DNA of 64,000 bases from Peptacetobacter hiranonis. Lineage in GTDB: Bacteria > Bacillota > Clostridia > Peptostreptococcales > Peptostreptococcaceae. The notes beneath the pieces are model-generated. The model searched no databases and had not been told where the DNA came from. It saw only the letters and a program-made list of their open reading frames with translations. The number at the start of each line of letters is the position of its first letter. Position 1 is the first letter of the stretch. The stretch lies in NCBI RefSeq assembly GCF_008151785.1, contig NZ_CP036523.1, positions 1,736,001 to 1,800,000 of the forward strand, in the 5' to 3' direction. This document shows positions 53,275 to 62,302 of the stretch, piece by piece. Position numbers and translations under genes: made by a program.

Positions 53275-54654
53275 TTACAGTATATTAAACACTTTTTTTA
53301 TTAAGTTTAGTTTCTTTTCATTAAACGGTGGATATTTCATACTTATATCCGCAAATTTTTTAGATTTTACAACAGACTTTTTATGACTAAATGCATCAAA
53401 ACTAGCCTTTCCATGATAATTTCCAAGTCCACTTCTACCGATTCCCCCAAATGGTAGTCCATCTGATGTACAGTGAATTATTGTATCGTTTACACATCCA
53501 CCTCCAAAAGATACCTTTTCAATTATCTCTTTTTCAAATGGCTTATCATCTGTAAATAAGTATAAAGCCAGAGGATTTTTATTTTTTTCTATTATTTCAA
53601 ATATTTCATTTTTATTCTTATATACAACAATTGGAATTATAGGCCCAAATATTTCCTCTTGCATTATTTTTTCATCTGTATTAGATACCTCTAATATAGT
53701 TGGCTCTATTTTTAAACTTTCCTCATCATATTTTCCACCAAATATAAGTTTTTTACCTTCAATTAGATTTAAAACCCTATCAAAGTTTTTTCTATTTATT
53801 ATCTTAGGATAGTCATCTGACTCAATTGGATTTTCTCCATAAAACTCATTAATATAATGTATTAGTTTATCTCTTAATTCTAAAAATACTAGTCTATCAG
53901 CTATTATATAGTCTGGCGCAACACATGTCTGACCTGCATTCATAAATTTTCCCCACACTATTTTTTTAGCTGCATTATCTAAATCTGCCTTCCTATCAAC
54001 TATACAAGGGCTTTTTCCACCAAGTTCTAATACACAAGGTATCAACCTTCTACCAGCTGATTCTGCAACAGATGCTCCTATTTTAGGATTTCCTGTATAG
54101 AATATAAAATCAATATCGGATTCAATTAAATTTATTGCCTCTTCCGCTTCACCAGAAAATACAGCAACATATTCCTCATCAAATACTTCTTCAACTATTT
54201 CTCTAACCACTCCAGATGTAAATGGAGATATTTCTGAAAGCTTTAATATACCAGTATTTCCCGCTGCTATACTCCCTATAAGTGGCATTAGCGCTAATTG
54301 AAATGGATAATTCCAAGGAGATAATATAAGACTTACACCATATGGCTGGTTGTATATTCTATTGTTAGAGAATGGGTTAATAATAGAAGCTCTAACCTTT
54401 TTAGGTTTTGACCATTTTTCTAGATTATTTATAGTATTTTTTAACTCACTTTTTACTATACCTAGCTCTGTTTCATACCCCTCAAATTCAGATTTACCTA
54501 AATCTAACTTCAGTGCGTATAATATTTTTTCTTCGTATTTATACACAGCTTCTTTTAGTTTTATTAAATATTTTTTTCTATAATTTATTTCAATGGTATT
54601 TCCTCGTTTAAAGAAATATTTTTGTTTTTCTACAACTTCTTTGTATCTTTTCAT
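53275..54654 (-). CDS. Aldehyde dehydrogenase family protein
   Basis: NAD(P)-dependent aldehyde dehydrogenase of 459 residues. Active-site motifs: SPWNYPFQLALMPL, FTGNP (here FYTGNPKIG), LELGGKSPCIV with the catalytic Glu, and GQTCVAPDYI with the catalytic Cys; the C-terminal PFGGIGRSGLGNYHGKASFDAFSHKKSV is typical of the class 3-like group acting on medium or long-chain and aromatic aldehydes. It ends about 100 bp before lrgA with no visible terminator, so some read-through is possible. Confidence 0.94.
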   Translation of the reverse strand: MKRYKEVVEKQKYFFKRGNTIEINYRKKYLIKLKEAVYKYEEKILYALKLDLGKSEFEGYETELGIVKSELKNTINNLEKWSKPKKVRASIINPFSNNRIYNQPYGVSLILSPWNYPFQLALMPLIGSIAAGNTGILKLSEISPFTSGVVREIVEEVFDEEYVAVFSGEAEEAINLIESDIDFIFYTGNPKIGASVAESAGRRLIPCVLELGGKSPCIVDRKADLDNAAKKIVWGKFMNAGQTCVAPDYIIADRLVFLELRDKLIHYINEFYGENPIESDDYPKIINRKNFDRVLNLIEGKKLIFGGKYDEESLKIEPTILEVSNTDEKIMQEEIFGPIIPIVVYKNKNEIFEIIEKNKNPLALYLFTDDKPFEKEIIEKVSFGGGCVNDTIIHCTSDGLPFGGIGRSGLGNYHGKASFDAFSHKKSVVKSKKFADISMKYPPFNEKKLNLIKKVFNIL

Positions 54655-54711
54655 ATTCTCACCTCGAAATTAATTTCTTAATACTATTATTATATTTATT
54701 CAAACAAAAAG

Positions 54712-54744
54712 AAAGAGGTTGTCAAAACTTTTCAACAACCCCTT
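54712..54744 (-). terminator. Terminator after vanW-like gene
   Basis: Arms AAAGGGGTTGTTG and TGACAACCTCTTT, followed by CTTTTTG on the minus strand. Confidence 0.8.
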
Positions 54745-54755
54745 TGATTTTTTAT

Positions 54756-56243
54756 TTAGTTTTTATTATTTTCTTTAACTTCTTTTGGAGCTGCTTCTGG
54801 TTTTTGAGCATCTCCACCCGCATTATTTCCTGAATTTCCTGCATTTCCATCTGGTTTTTGAGTTTCTCCTCCACCATTATTTCCTGAGTTATTTTCGCCA
54901 GGATTCTGTGGTTCTTCTGGTTTTTCCTCTACAGGAGCAGTTCCTACAAATATAACTCCATTCTGTTTTGGATAACTTGATGTTGCTATTTTTTCTTTTT
55001 TAATTTGTTTTCCATCTTTATCTTTGTATATTCTGTATGTTTCAACAACATATCCATTTCTACTAGCTTTATCTACTTCTTCTTTCCCAGCTGGTAAATC
55101 ACTTTTTTCTACCTTCTGAGGTGTAGCCTGTGAAACTGATATTGTCTTAGTCTGTATTTCTATATTCTGCTCATCTGCCTTACTTCCAAATACCTGACAT
55201 ACTATTGAGCCACCTGTTACATAGTTCTGAATATATACATTGTGTTTATATGGATTTTTAAATATAAAATCTATTCCACTGTCTGTAACAGTAGCATCTC
55301 TTCCCATTCCAACATAAGAAGAAGGTATTGTATGATTCTTTACATTAACAATTTCCATTCCTGATTTTAACGCTGCATTATATAGAGTAGATGATACCTG
55401 ACATACTCCACCACCTAAATCTTCCTGCATTTCTCCCTGAACTATTACAGGTGCACTCTTATATCCATTGGCTTTATTTCTTTTCCCAACTATAGCGTTA
55501 AAAGAATATTCCTGTCCTGGTTTTAGAATTACTCCACTTGATGCATTTGTTGCTATTTTTATATTTTCAGTTCTGTTGTAATTATTTTTAAATGTAGTTA
55601 CAGATGTTCCAAGTGCCTTGTCCATACCTTCAAGATCAGATTTCTTTATCTTAGGTTCATCAAGCTTAACAACAGCCTCAGCTTTAAATTTATTGGCAGA
55701 TAACCGCTTTTCAATAGCCTTATTTGTTTCAGCTTCATTAAGGACTACTCCATTCTTTTCTGGAACTATAGTTATCTTGTCATTATCTGTGTTTATTTTT
55801 GCATTTTCTTTTTCTCTATCAACTTCTTTTCTTATTTTATCAAGCTGCTCTTTTGCTTTATCTTCGTCGTATTTTATAGCTACACGCACATTAGTTTCAT
55901 GACCTAACATAGATTTTGCCATATCAAACATATTAGAGAATATATTTCCTTTTCTATCTACATCATATGCATTTTCAACTGTCTTATCTATATCGTATTC
56001 AAAGTTTAGCTCATCTAAATTAAGCTTCCAACTTCTTTCTTCACTTTTTAAGGTAAATTCATTAGTATCAAATACTTTTATTTTATTTTTTGCCTCTTCT
56101 TTTGTCATTCCTCCAATATTTATCCCATTTACAATTACGTTTTCAGCTATTTTATTACTTTTTACTTTTGAAAACATAAAACCTACTGCTCCCAGAACAA
56201 CAACCAATAAGGCTATTAATGCTACTTTTATTTTTTTCGACAT
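54756..56243 (-). CDS. VanW-family surface protein
   Basis: About 495 residues. A membrane anchor (about 5-25, VALIALLVVVLGAVGFMF) is followed by a peptidoglycan-binding-like domain of the YoaR type (about 35-210, VNGINIGGMTKEEAKNKI), the VanW domain (about 215-345, SFNAIVGKRNKANGY, GGGVCQVSSTLYNAALKSGMEI), and a Gly/Asn/Pro-rich tail (about 440-495) that may sit in the cell wall. VanW proteins occur in vancomycin clusters but also widely without resistance; no other van genes are here, so this is not evidence of resistance. The ATG at 56243 has AAGGAGAGG. Confidence 0.92.
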   Translation of the reverse strand: MSKKIKVALIALLVVVLGAVGFMFSKVKSNKIAENVIVNGINIGGMTKEEAKNKIKVFDTNEFTLKSEERSWKLNLDELNFEYDIDKTVENAYDVDRKGNIFSNMFDMAKSMLGHETNVRVAIKYDEDKAKEQLDKIRKEVDREKENAKINTDNDKITIVPEKNGVVLNEAETNKAIEKRLSANKFKAEAVVKLDEPKIKKSDLEGMDKALGTSVTTFKNNYNRTENIKIATNASSGVILKPGQEYSFNAIVGKRNKANGYKSAPVIVQGEMQEDLGGGVCQVSSTLYNAALKSGMEIVNVKNHTIPSSYVGMGRDATVTDSGIDFIFKNPYKHNVYIQNYVTGGSIVCQVFGSKADEQNIEIQTKTISVSQATPQKVEKSDLPAGKEEVDKASRNGYVVETYRIYKDKDGKQIKKEKIATSSYPKQNGVIFVGTAPVEEKPEEPQNPGENNSGNNGGGETQKPDGNAGNSGNNAGGDAQKPEAAPKEVKENNKN

Positions 56244-56332
56244 CAAACCTCTCCTTTTTGTTTATTTTCAGAGTACATCCATTTACCTCTGAATTAGTTA
56301 AATACCTATTTTACTAATTCTATTCTCCCATA

Positions 56333-57760
56333 TTATATAAGAACTAGTTTATTATTTTCGAAAGAGTACACTGCACCACTGTACATATCTACGCAGTACA
56401 AGTCTTTACCTCTTAAGAACCCTTTATTACCTATAAAGAAGAAATATGTATTCTCCTTCTTATTTAGCATTTCACTTATTTTCTTATCACTTTTAGAATA
56501 TCTTTCTGCCTTATCAGATTCTATTTCTTCCAATTTTTTATATACCCTTTTCTTTTTTTCTAATTCATTTTTTAAATTTTCTGTTGCATCTTTTTTTGAA
56601 ATAGCAAACTCAATTTCTCCATTTGTATTTAATCTAAAGAAACGAGCATGGTCAATATTCTCATATGATCGTTCTCCATCCTTGTATAAATACATTTTTT
56701 TATTTTCTGCATTTATAAGAACTTCATTTATTCTCTTGCCATCTTTAAGTATTTCCGCATAGTAGTATTTTTCTCCATTCACCATTTGCGGAAGTGGACT
56801 TACTGTTATTCCTTCTGGCTCTATATCAGCCGCTTTACAGTATATATTTTTAATATCATCTGATCCTAAAGTATACTCCGCTAGTTTTTTCTGATAATGT
56901 TTTAATATTTTTTCTACTTTTTCATCATCAGGGTAATATTTCTTTACATATTCCATATACTCTGTTGCAACCTGATAATTTCCATCTTTCGCAGCTAAAG
57001 CTGCTTCTTGAATATAATAATCATACATCTTTTCTATGCATTCTTTTTTATTTTCTTCGGCTTTTTTATAGTACTTTTTATCTTTTTCAAGTACTTTTTC
57101 ATAGTTTTCTATTGCCTTTGAATACTGAAATTTCTTTTGATATTCATATCCTTGTTCATAGAGCATTCTAGAGTCGTATATAAATTCAATTTCTTGTCTA
57201 TATTCCTCTGTTCCTACTTCCATCCCTTGTAATGCTGATATCGTATCTACAAACGATTTTGCTGTTTCATAATCTATACTTCCATCACTGTACATATCTG
57301 CAGCCTTTTTACACTGTTCTAATAACTTCTCACTTTTTACAGTTATTTTATCCAGAGAATTTACCATGTTTACAAATCCAGTAAATTTTTCCTTTGATAT
57401 ACTTCCTTTGAAAAAATCATCTCCTGTATTTTCTAAAAATTTATTTATCTTTTTAGAAAGCTTGGCATTAAATCTATCCATTTTTCCTTCTGAAAACTCT
57501 TTTTCCAAAGAAGAATAATAGTCTATTGCTATAGCATACTGTCTTGACTCTATATAATCCATCATATGATTTATTTCAGAATGGTATCTAAAATGATTCC
57601 ATATTGCAAACACTAACAGTATCGCAACAACAAGCTTTATAATGTTAAATTTACTTAAATTTTCAAAACTGGGTAGATTTCTCTTTTTCTTTTGTTTTTT
57701 CCTTTTTTTATAATCCGGTTCTTTTTCACCCGAATCATTTACCCATCCATCAATTTTCAT
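56333..57760 (-). CDS. Single-span membrane protein with TPR-like repeats
   Basis: A 475-residue protein I do not recognise as a named family. Residues 1-40 are very basic (KKRKKQKKKR). One membrane segment lies at about 42-58. The rest is probably outside the cell and mostly helical; a stretch around 205-290 (YEQGYEYQKKFQYSKAIENYEKVLEKD, then AALAAKDGNYQVATEYMEYVKKYYPDD) fits tetratricopeptide repeats. The C-terminal about 150 residues look like a beta-rich domain. It is 90 bp upstream of the VanW gene and read in the same direction, suggesting a shared envelope role. Confidence 0.75.
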   Translation of the reverse strand: MKIDGWVNDSGEKEPDYKKRKKQKKKRNLPSFENLSKFNIIKLVVAILLVFAIWNHFRYHSEINHMMDYIESRQYAIAIDYYSSLEKEFSEGKMDRFNAKLSKKINKFLENTGDDFFKGSISKEKFTGFVNMVNSLDKITVKSEKLLEQCKKAADMYSDGSIDYETAKSFVDTISALQGMEVGTEEYRQEIEFIYDSRMLYEQGYEYQKKFQYSKAIENYEKVLEKDKKYYKKAEENKKECIEKMYDYYIQEAALAAKDGNYQVATEYMEYVKKYYPDDEKVEKILKHYQKKLAEYTLGSDDIKNIYCKAADIEPEGITVSPLPQMVNGEKYYYAEILKDGKRINEVLINAENKKMYLYKDGERSYENIDHARFFRLNTNGEIEFAISKKDATENLKNELEKKKRVYKKLEEIESDKAERYSKSDKKISEMLNKKENTYFFFIGNKGFLRGKDLYCVDMYSGAVYSFENNKLVLI

Positions 57761-57827
57761 AAAACTTCCCCTTTTATAAACAATCTATAAAATAATCTAA
57801 TTTTCAAGTTATATCCATAAAAAAAAT

Positions 57828-57850
57828 AAAACACAGTAACAACTGTGTTT
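57828..57850 (-). terminator. Terminator after small membrane protein gene
   Basis: Stem AAACACAGT / ACTGTGTTT followed by TTATTTTTTT on the minus strand. Confidence 0.8.
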
Positions 57851-57919
57851 ATTTTTATATATACAATTGCATTTTACGAGCAAATAAATATCTGGTATTT
57901 ATAATATATGTCTTTAATA

Positions 57920-58255
57920 CTATGATACTTTTCTTCTGTATTCTCTTTCTGGTGTAGATACTGCAGGAGCGCTCTTTCTGCGAACCTTCTGTTTCGCAAC
58001 TGCTTTCTTTTTAGTAGGTTTTCTAAATACTTTATCAAAATTAGCTAATACCATAAGTCCACTTAAAGCAAGAGCTACTAAAGTAGCTGGTACAAAGTAC
58101 CACCAAAAGTCCGGAGTATTAGCACCTAAAAAAGCATTCATTACTCTTAATACAACAGCTGAAGCATAACATATTATAAATGACATAGCTGTATATTTTA
58201 GTATTTTTTTTAAACTTCTTTTTATTATTTTAACTATTGAACCTGACTTTTTCAA
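57920..58255 (-). CDS. Small two-helix membrane protein
   Basis: A 111-residue protein with two membrane helices (about 22-42 and 52-70, YFVPATLVALALSGLMVLA) and a very basic C-terminal tail (TKKKAVAKQKVRRKSAP). It starts with TTG behind GGAGGTGAG. I know no function. The tail could bind nucleic acid or acidic lipids at the inner face. Confidence 0.7.
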   Translation of the reverse strand: MKKSGSIVKIIKRSLKKILKYTAMSFIICYASAVVLRVMNAFLGANTPDFWWYFVPATLVALALSGLMVLANFDKVFRKPTKKKAVAKQKVRRKSAPAVSTPEREYRRKVS

Positions 58256-58358
58256 GAACTCACCTCCATTGTATTTACTACATATATTTTAATTTACATA
58301 ACATAATTTAACTATAGCAAAAAAAACGACTATTTGCAATAACTTTCACAATATTCAT

Positions 58359-58832
58359 CTATTCTTTAGACGCTTTTCCTGATATTTTTTCTGGTACAAC
58401 TTTTATTATATCTGTTATTTTGAAAAGTTTTTCTATATATTCATTTCCATCTTCTATATAATCTGTTGAATATGTTTTTATTACTTCTTTTAATACCTTT
58501 CTTTTCTCTTCCTCATCTTCAACTATAGACGCATTTCCAAATACTACTACACTTTTGTATCCAACAGTAAATTTATCCGGTACAAATTCGTAATCTGAAA
58601 CTGCACTTACACAAACTTTGCTATTTTCATTTATGTTGTCGATTTTATGTCCTTTTTTTGAACAATGATAGTATATATTTCCGTCTAAGAATACGTGGTT
58701 CATCGGAACCGCATACGGATACCCATTATCTACAGATATTGTAGATAAAAAACTCACATCTGAATTTTTTAATATTTCTATCCCTGCTAAACTTCCTTTA
58801 TCTCTATCAACTCTTCTCATATCTCTGAACAT
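58359..58832 (-). CDS. PNPOx-like flavin-binding protein (NimA-like)
   Basis: About 157 residues with the split-barrel fold of pyridoxamine-5'-phosphate-oxidase-like proteins: VSFLSTISVDNGYPYAVPMNHVFLDGNIYYHCSKKGHKIDNI, then KVCVSAVSDYEFVPDKFTVGYKSVVVFGNASIV. This is close to the nitroimidazole-resistance (Nim) group, which carries a conserved His and binds FMN or heme. Whether it confers resistance cannot be said. The ATG at 58832 has AAAAAGGAGTG; the ORF start lies inside that site. Confidence 0.85.
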   Translation of the reverse strand: MFRDMRRVDRDKGSLAGIEILKNSDVSFLSTISVDNGYPYAVPMNHVFLDGNIYYHCSKKGHKIDNINENSKVCVSAVSDYEFVPDKFTVGYKSVVVFGNASIVEDEEEKRKVLKEVIKTYSTDYIEDGNEYIEKLFKITDIIKVVPEKISGKASKE

Positions 58833-58979
58833 CGAAAGACACTCCTTTTTCATTTAATATTTTTTAGTTTTTATTTTATTACTTAGTTATATATATTCTA
58901 TATAATTTGTATTTTCCCTTTTTTAAAAAGAATTATTTCTCTTTTTTGTATCATATTTCAAAAAATTCAAAAATAATTA

Positions 58980-59008
58980 TTGACAGAATCTTTTTTTTAG
59001 ATTATGAT
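58980..59008 (+). promoter_or_regulatory. Promoter of the trpP T-box transcript
   Basis: -35 TTGACA (58980-58985), exactly 17 bp, -10 TATGAT (59003-59008), about 40 bp before the T-box structure. Confidence 0.8.
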
Positions 59009-59049
59009 TAATACAAGTTAAAAATAATAAATTTTCAGTAAATTCTTTG

Positions 59050-59312
59050 ACGAGGAAGAGTAACTGTTTTTAGGTTCAATACAGAGAGTTGACGTTGGTG
59101 AGAGTCAGCAAGAAGGAAAATAGTGAATGGGCCTTAGAGAACCGGATTGAAATATTTTTAAAGTAGACTCCGGCGTTTGGTGTACGTTACAACACACAGA
59201 ATATGTTAGTATTCTTACAGAGATGTATTTCTTGTATAATTTTACAAGATATACGAATTTAGGTGGCAACGCGAATTAATACTTCGTCCTATATATAGGG
59301 CGAAGTTTTTTT
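59050..59312 (+). promoter_or_regulatory. Tryptophan T-box riboswitch
   Basis: Leader RNA that reads uncharged tRNA. The conserved T-box AGGTGGCAACGCG is at 59261-59273, followed by a terminator stem ACTTCG.CCTATATATAGG.CGAAGT and a T run (59281-59312). Stem I elements include GAGAGTTGAC and GGTGAGA. The likely specifier is TGG at 59128-59130 in GAATGGGCC, which codes for Trp and fits the gene downstream. High tRNA-Trp charging would stop transcription before trpP. Confidence 0.9.
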
Positions 59313-59417
59313 ATTTTACGGAAAAGGAGGTGTAAACTATGGTATGAACTTTACTAGAAGATAATATCGAATCAGAATGGCAGAATAATAAATTTAAAAT
59401 ACTTGGAGGAAAATACA

Positions 59418-59984
59418 ATGAAAGCAATAGCAAATACAACAGCAAATACAACAACAAAAGTGAATACAAGAAAAATGGTTCTAAACTCAATACTTCTTGC
59501 AATAGGTCTTATACTTCATCAGATTACACCTGCTCTAGGACTTCCTATGCAGCCAGACTTCGCACTACTTACAATGTTTATAGTAGTTTTAATAAATAGA
59601 AATGATTATAAAAGCTGCTTATTAGCAGGAATAGTTACTGGTGTATTTACAGCACTTACAACTAAATTCCCTGGTGGACAGCTTCCTAATGTTATAGATA
59701 AAATAATATCTGTAAACTTTGCATACTTACTAGTTTACATAATGTATAGCATACCTTTCTTAAGAAAAATGGATATGAAAAAAGCAGGTAAAATAGTTTC
59801 TATATTCTTATTCCCGCTAGGTACACTTGTAAGTGGATCTATATTCTTACTTGCTGCTCAGTATATAGTTGGACTACCTGTAGGATTTAGCGTTCTTTTC
59901 ATATCAGTTGTTATACCAGCAGTAGTTATTAACTTTGTTGCAGGTTTAGTACTTTACAATGTAATACTTCGTTGCATAAAATAA
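59418..59984 (+). CDS. trpP: Tryptophan transporter TrpP
   Basis: Membrane protein of 188 residues with five or six helices: MVLNSILLAIGLILHQITPALG, MQPDFALLTMFIVVLI, CLLAGIVTGVFTALTTKFPGGQLPN, and two closing helices. The order and the motifs HQITP and FPGGQLPNVIDKI are those of TrpP proteins of Firmicutes, which resemble substrate-binding subunits of ECF transporters. The Trp T-box upstream supports this. The ATG at 59418 follows GGAGG; the ORF start five codons before uses a TTG that overlaps it. Confidence 0.93.
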   Translation: MKAIANTTANTTTKVNTRKMVLNSILLAIGLILHQITPALGLPMQPDFALLTMFIVVLINRNDYKSCLLAGIVTGVFTALTTKFPGGQLPNVIDKIISVNFAYLLVYIMYSIPFLRKMDMKKAGKIVSIFLFPLGTLVSGSIFLLAAQYIVGLPVGFSVLFISVVIPAVVINFVAGLVLYNVILRCIK

Positions 59985-60037
59985 ATTGAATTAGTTTAAT
60001 AAGATATCAACTATTTTAAGTTTGAAATCCTCAATAT

Positions 60038-60091
60038 AAAAAAGGATGTAAATAATGTCTTTTAATACAGATATTATTTACATCCTTTTTG
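60038..60091. terminator. Bidirectional terminator between trpP and rnhA
   Basis: Long stem AAAAAGGATGTAAATAAT / ATTATTTACATCCTTTTT with T runs on both strands; serves the two convergent genes. Confidence 0.9.
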
Positions 60092-60093
60092 TT

Positions 60094-60690
60094 TTACTTA
60101 TTTAATCCGTCTTTGGCAAGTTGATCTGCCATCTCATTATATTTGTCGCCGGTATGAGCTGCTACTTTTACGAAACTAACATCTAATCTATCTTTTATAG
60201 AGTTGTAATAATCTCTATACTCTATAGTTCCTTTTTTGTTAGCTTTCCATTCTCCTGTACACCACTTTTCTATTCCCTGATAATCAAAATATATTACCAA
60301 CTTTGGAATATTATTTTCTATACAGTAGTTCATAGCGTACTCAGAAGCTTTAATTTCCCCTGCTACATTTCTCATACTTAGATATTCTTCATCGTTTCCA
60401 CCAAAGCTTTCTGTATGTATAACTTCTCTATTTTTTAGTACAACCACACCAGAGCCATATTTTTTAATTGAATGCTCATAGCTTCCATCGACATATGCTT
60501 CTATTGTATTTTCATCAACTTTTATTTCTTTTTTTATTCCGTTAACAAAGTTTTCCGCTTCTTCCATAGTTGGAAAGCTTTTAAACTCCGCCCCTTTAAA
60601 TCCACTTATCTGTTTGCTACATTCAGTCCAAGTTAAAAACACACCAGTTTTATAACCTTTTCTAACTGCGTAAAATTTCTTTTTAGCCAA
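60094..60690 (-). CDS. rnhA: Ribonuclease H with viroplasmin-like N-terminus
   Basis: Enzyme of 198 residues that cuts RNA in RNA-DNA hybrids. Residues about 4-50 are a caulimovirus-viroplasmin/RNase H N-terminal domain (KFYAVRKGYKTGVFLTWTECSKQISGFKGAEFKSF). The RNase HI domain covers about 62-198, with acidic residues in AYVDGSY, NVAGEIKASEYA, IYFDYQGIEKW and ADQLAKDG. Eukaryotic-type RNase H1 of Gram-positives has this layout. It starts with TTG behind GGAGGTG. Confidence 0.92.
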   Translation of the reverse strand: MAKKKFYAVRKGYKTGVFLTWTECSKQISGFKGAEFKSFPTMEEAENFVNGIKKEIKVDENTIEAYVDGSYEHSIKKYGSGVVVLKNREVIHTESFGGNDEEYLSMRNVAGEIKASEYAMNYCIENNIPKLVIYFDYQGIEKWCTGEWKANKKGTIEYRDYYNSIKDRLDVSFVKVAAHTGDKYNEMADQLAKDGLNK

Positions 60691-60837
60691 ACAAACACCT
60701 CCAATATTTTCTAATGGTATTAAAATTATTAATAATTTAGTCTTTATACTTTTTCTATTCTAACAGTTTTTTGTTTTTATGTCATTGGTTATTTTTTTAG
60801 AGGTGTTTGCTGCCTTATATTGATTTCATAGTTATAT

Positions 60838-62223
60838 TTAATAACATTCATTTAATTTTTCTTTTTTTACTTTAGGTGATTTCATATCCTTGTAAACTGC
60901 CTTTATTTTTGTCTTGTATAGAACTATTGCTGTTATCATACAAGTTCCTTCTGCTAGTATTGCAGAGTACCATATTCCTTCTCCACCAAGTATAGCTATC
61001 ATTAAGTATAATGCTGCTAATATTAAGAAGAAACCTCTTCCAAGAGATACTACTGCTGCTATTCCTGGTCTTTCAACTGATACGAAGAATGCTGAAACTA
61101 TTACGTTTATTCCCATAAATGCAAATGCGTAAGAATAAATCTGAAGCACTCTTATAGCTTCTGTGAATATTGCTGTTTCTGTTGGATCTATGAATAATCC
61201 TACTATAAAGTCTGGTATAAGGTGACATATTACAACAAATGCTGCCGATGCTATTACACCTGCTATAGCAGACATTTTGAATAGTTTCTTCATATTAGTA
61301 GAGTTCTCTGCTCCAAAGTAATAACTTACTAATGGCTGCATACCCTGTGCTATACCCATCATTGTCATAAGTACCAATGTGTTTACATAGTTTATAATAC
61401 TGTAATAAACTACACCCTGTTCACCTATGTATTTTATTATGTTTAAGTTGAAAAGCATTACTACTATACCGCAACTAAGTTCTGTTGTTGAGTCTGGTAT
61501 ACCTATAAATGCTATTTTCTTAAATTCTGGGAAATCAAACTTAAATCTTGAGAAATTAAGTGTTGAATTTTTTCTAAAGAAGTGAACTAAGAAGAACACT
61601 GTAGAAAATACCTGTGATAAACCTGTTGCAATTGCTGCACCCATTACACCCCAATGGAATACCATTATAAATAAGTAATCAAGTACAACATTACTAATTG
61701 CTGATATTATAACTCCACAAGTTGCTAAAATTGGGAATCCATCTGTTTTTATAATTACTTCAAGCGAATAAGATACCATAAAAAATCCATTAAATAGTAC
61801 TATTATTCCAAGATAGTGTTTTACATAATCCATAGTTGAAGCAGTAGCACCTAGCATTGTAGCTACTTTTTCTAAATTTAATAAAACTCCGCCCATTATT
61901 AATAATGAGAATATTATTATTACTACTGTATTCATAGTAAATATTTTATTAGCTGAATCTATATCTTTTTTACCAAGATATACAGCTATTATTGTAGATG
62001 CCCCTGTTGAGAACATCAGTGATAATGCGAATATAAAGTTTACAAAAGGCATTGAGATATTCACAGCTGCAAGTGCTGTTTCCCCTACTCCTCTTGCAAC
62101 GAATATACCATCGACCATTGTATAAAGCGAGAACACCCACATAGATACAACTGAAGGTATCATATACCTTAAAAATTTTGCCTTTAAGCTCATGTTTTCA
62201 TTTGATAACAATTTCGAATCCAT
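60838..62223 (-). CDS. MATE-family efflux transporter
   Basis: Transporter of 461 residues with twelve helices and the MATE halves: RYMIPSVVSMWVFSLYTMVDGIFVARGVGETALAAVNISMPF at the start and KIAFIGIPDSTTELSCGIV in the second half. It uses sodium or proton gradients to pump drugs or metabolites out. It is preceded by a MerR-type promoter and the MerR gene, so expression is probably induced by the compound it exports. Confidence 0.93.
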   Translation of the reverse strand: MDSKLLSNENMSLKAKFLRYMIPSVVSMWVFSLYTMVDGIFVARGVGETALAAVNISMPFVNFIFALSLMFSTGASTIIAVYLGKKDIDSANKIFTMNTVVIIIFSLLIMGGVLLNLEKVATMLGATASTMDYVKHYLGIIVLFNGFFMVSYSLEVIIKTDGFPILATCGVIISAISNVVLDYLFIMVFHWGVMGAAIATGLSQVFSTVFFLVHFFRKNSTLNFSRFKFDFPEFKKIAFIGIPDSTTELSCGIVVMLFNLNIIKYIGEQGVVYYSIINYVNTLVLMTMMGIAQGMQPLVSYYFGAENSTNMKKLFKMSAIAGVIASAAFVVICHLIPDFIVGLFIDPTETAIFTEAIRVLQIYSYAFAFMGINVIVSAFFVSVERPGIAAVVSLGRGFFLILAALYLMIAILGGEGIWYSAILAEGTCMITAIVLYKTKIKAVYKDMKSPKVKKEKLNECY

Positions 62224-62253
62224 TTTATATACTCTCCTCTCTTCTTATCTAAA

Positions 62254-62284
62254 ATGATAAACTATGGTATAATACCATAGTCAA
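62254..62284 (-). promoter_or_regulatory. MerR-type promoter of the MATE gene
   Basis: Minus strand: -35 TTGACT (62284-62279), 19 bp, -10 TATCAT (62259-62254). The spacer is the overlong one that MerR activators correct. It holds most of the 19-bp palindrome CTATGGTATAATACCATAG (62262-62280). Confidence 0.88.
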
Positions 62285-62302
62285 GAGGTTTTATGAAATT
62301 TT

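Noticed and set aside
54756-56243. Vancomycin resistance gene
   Set aside because: VanW domains are common outside resistance clusters, and no vanA/H/X or vanRS-type genes are present here.
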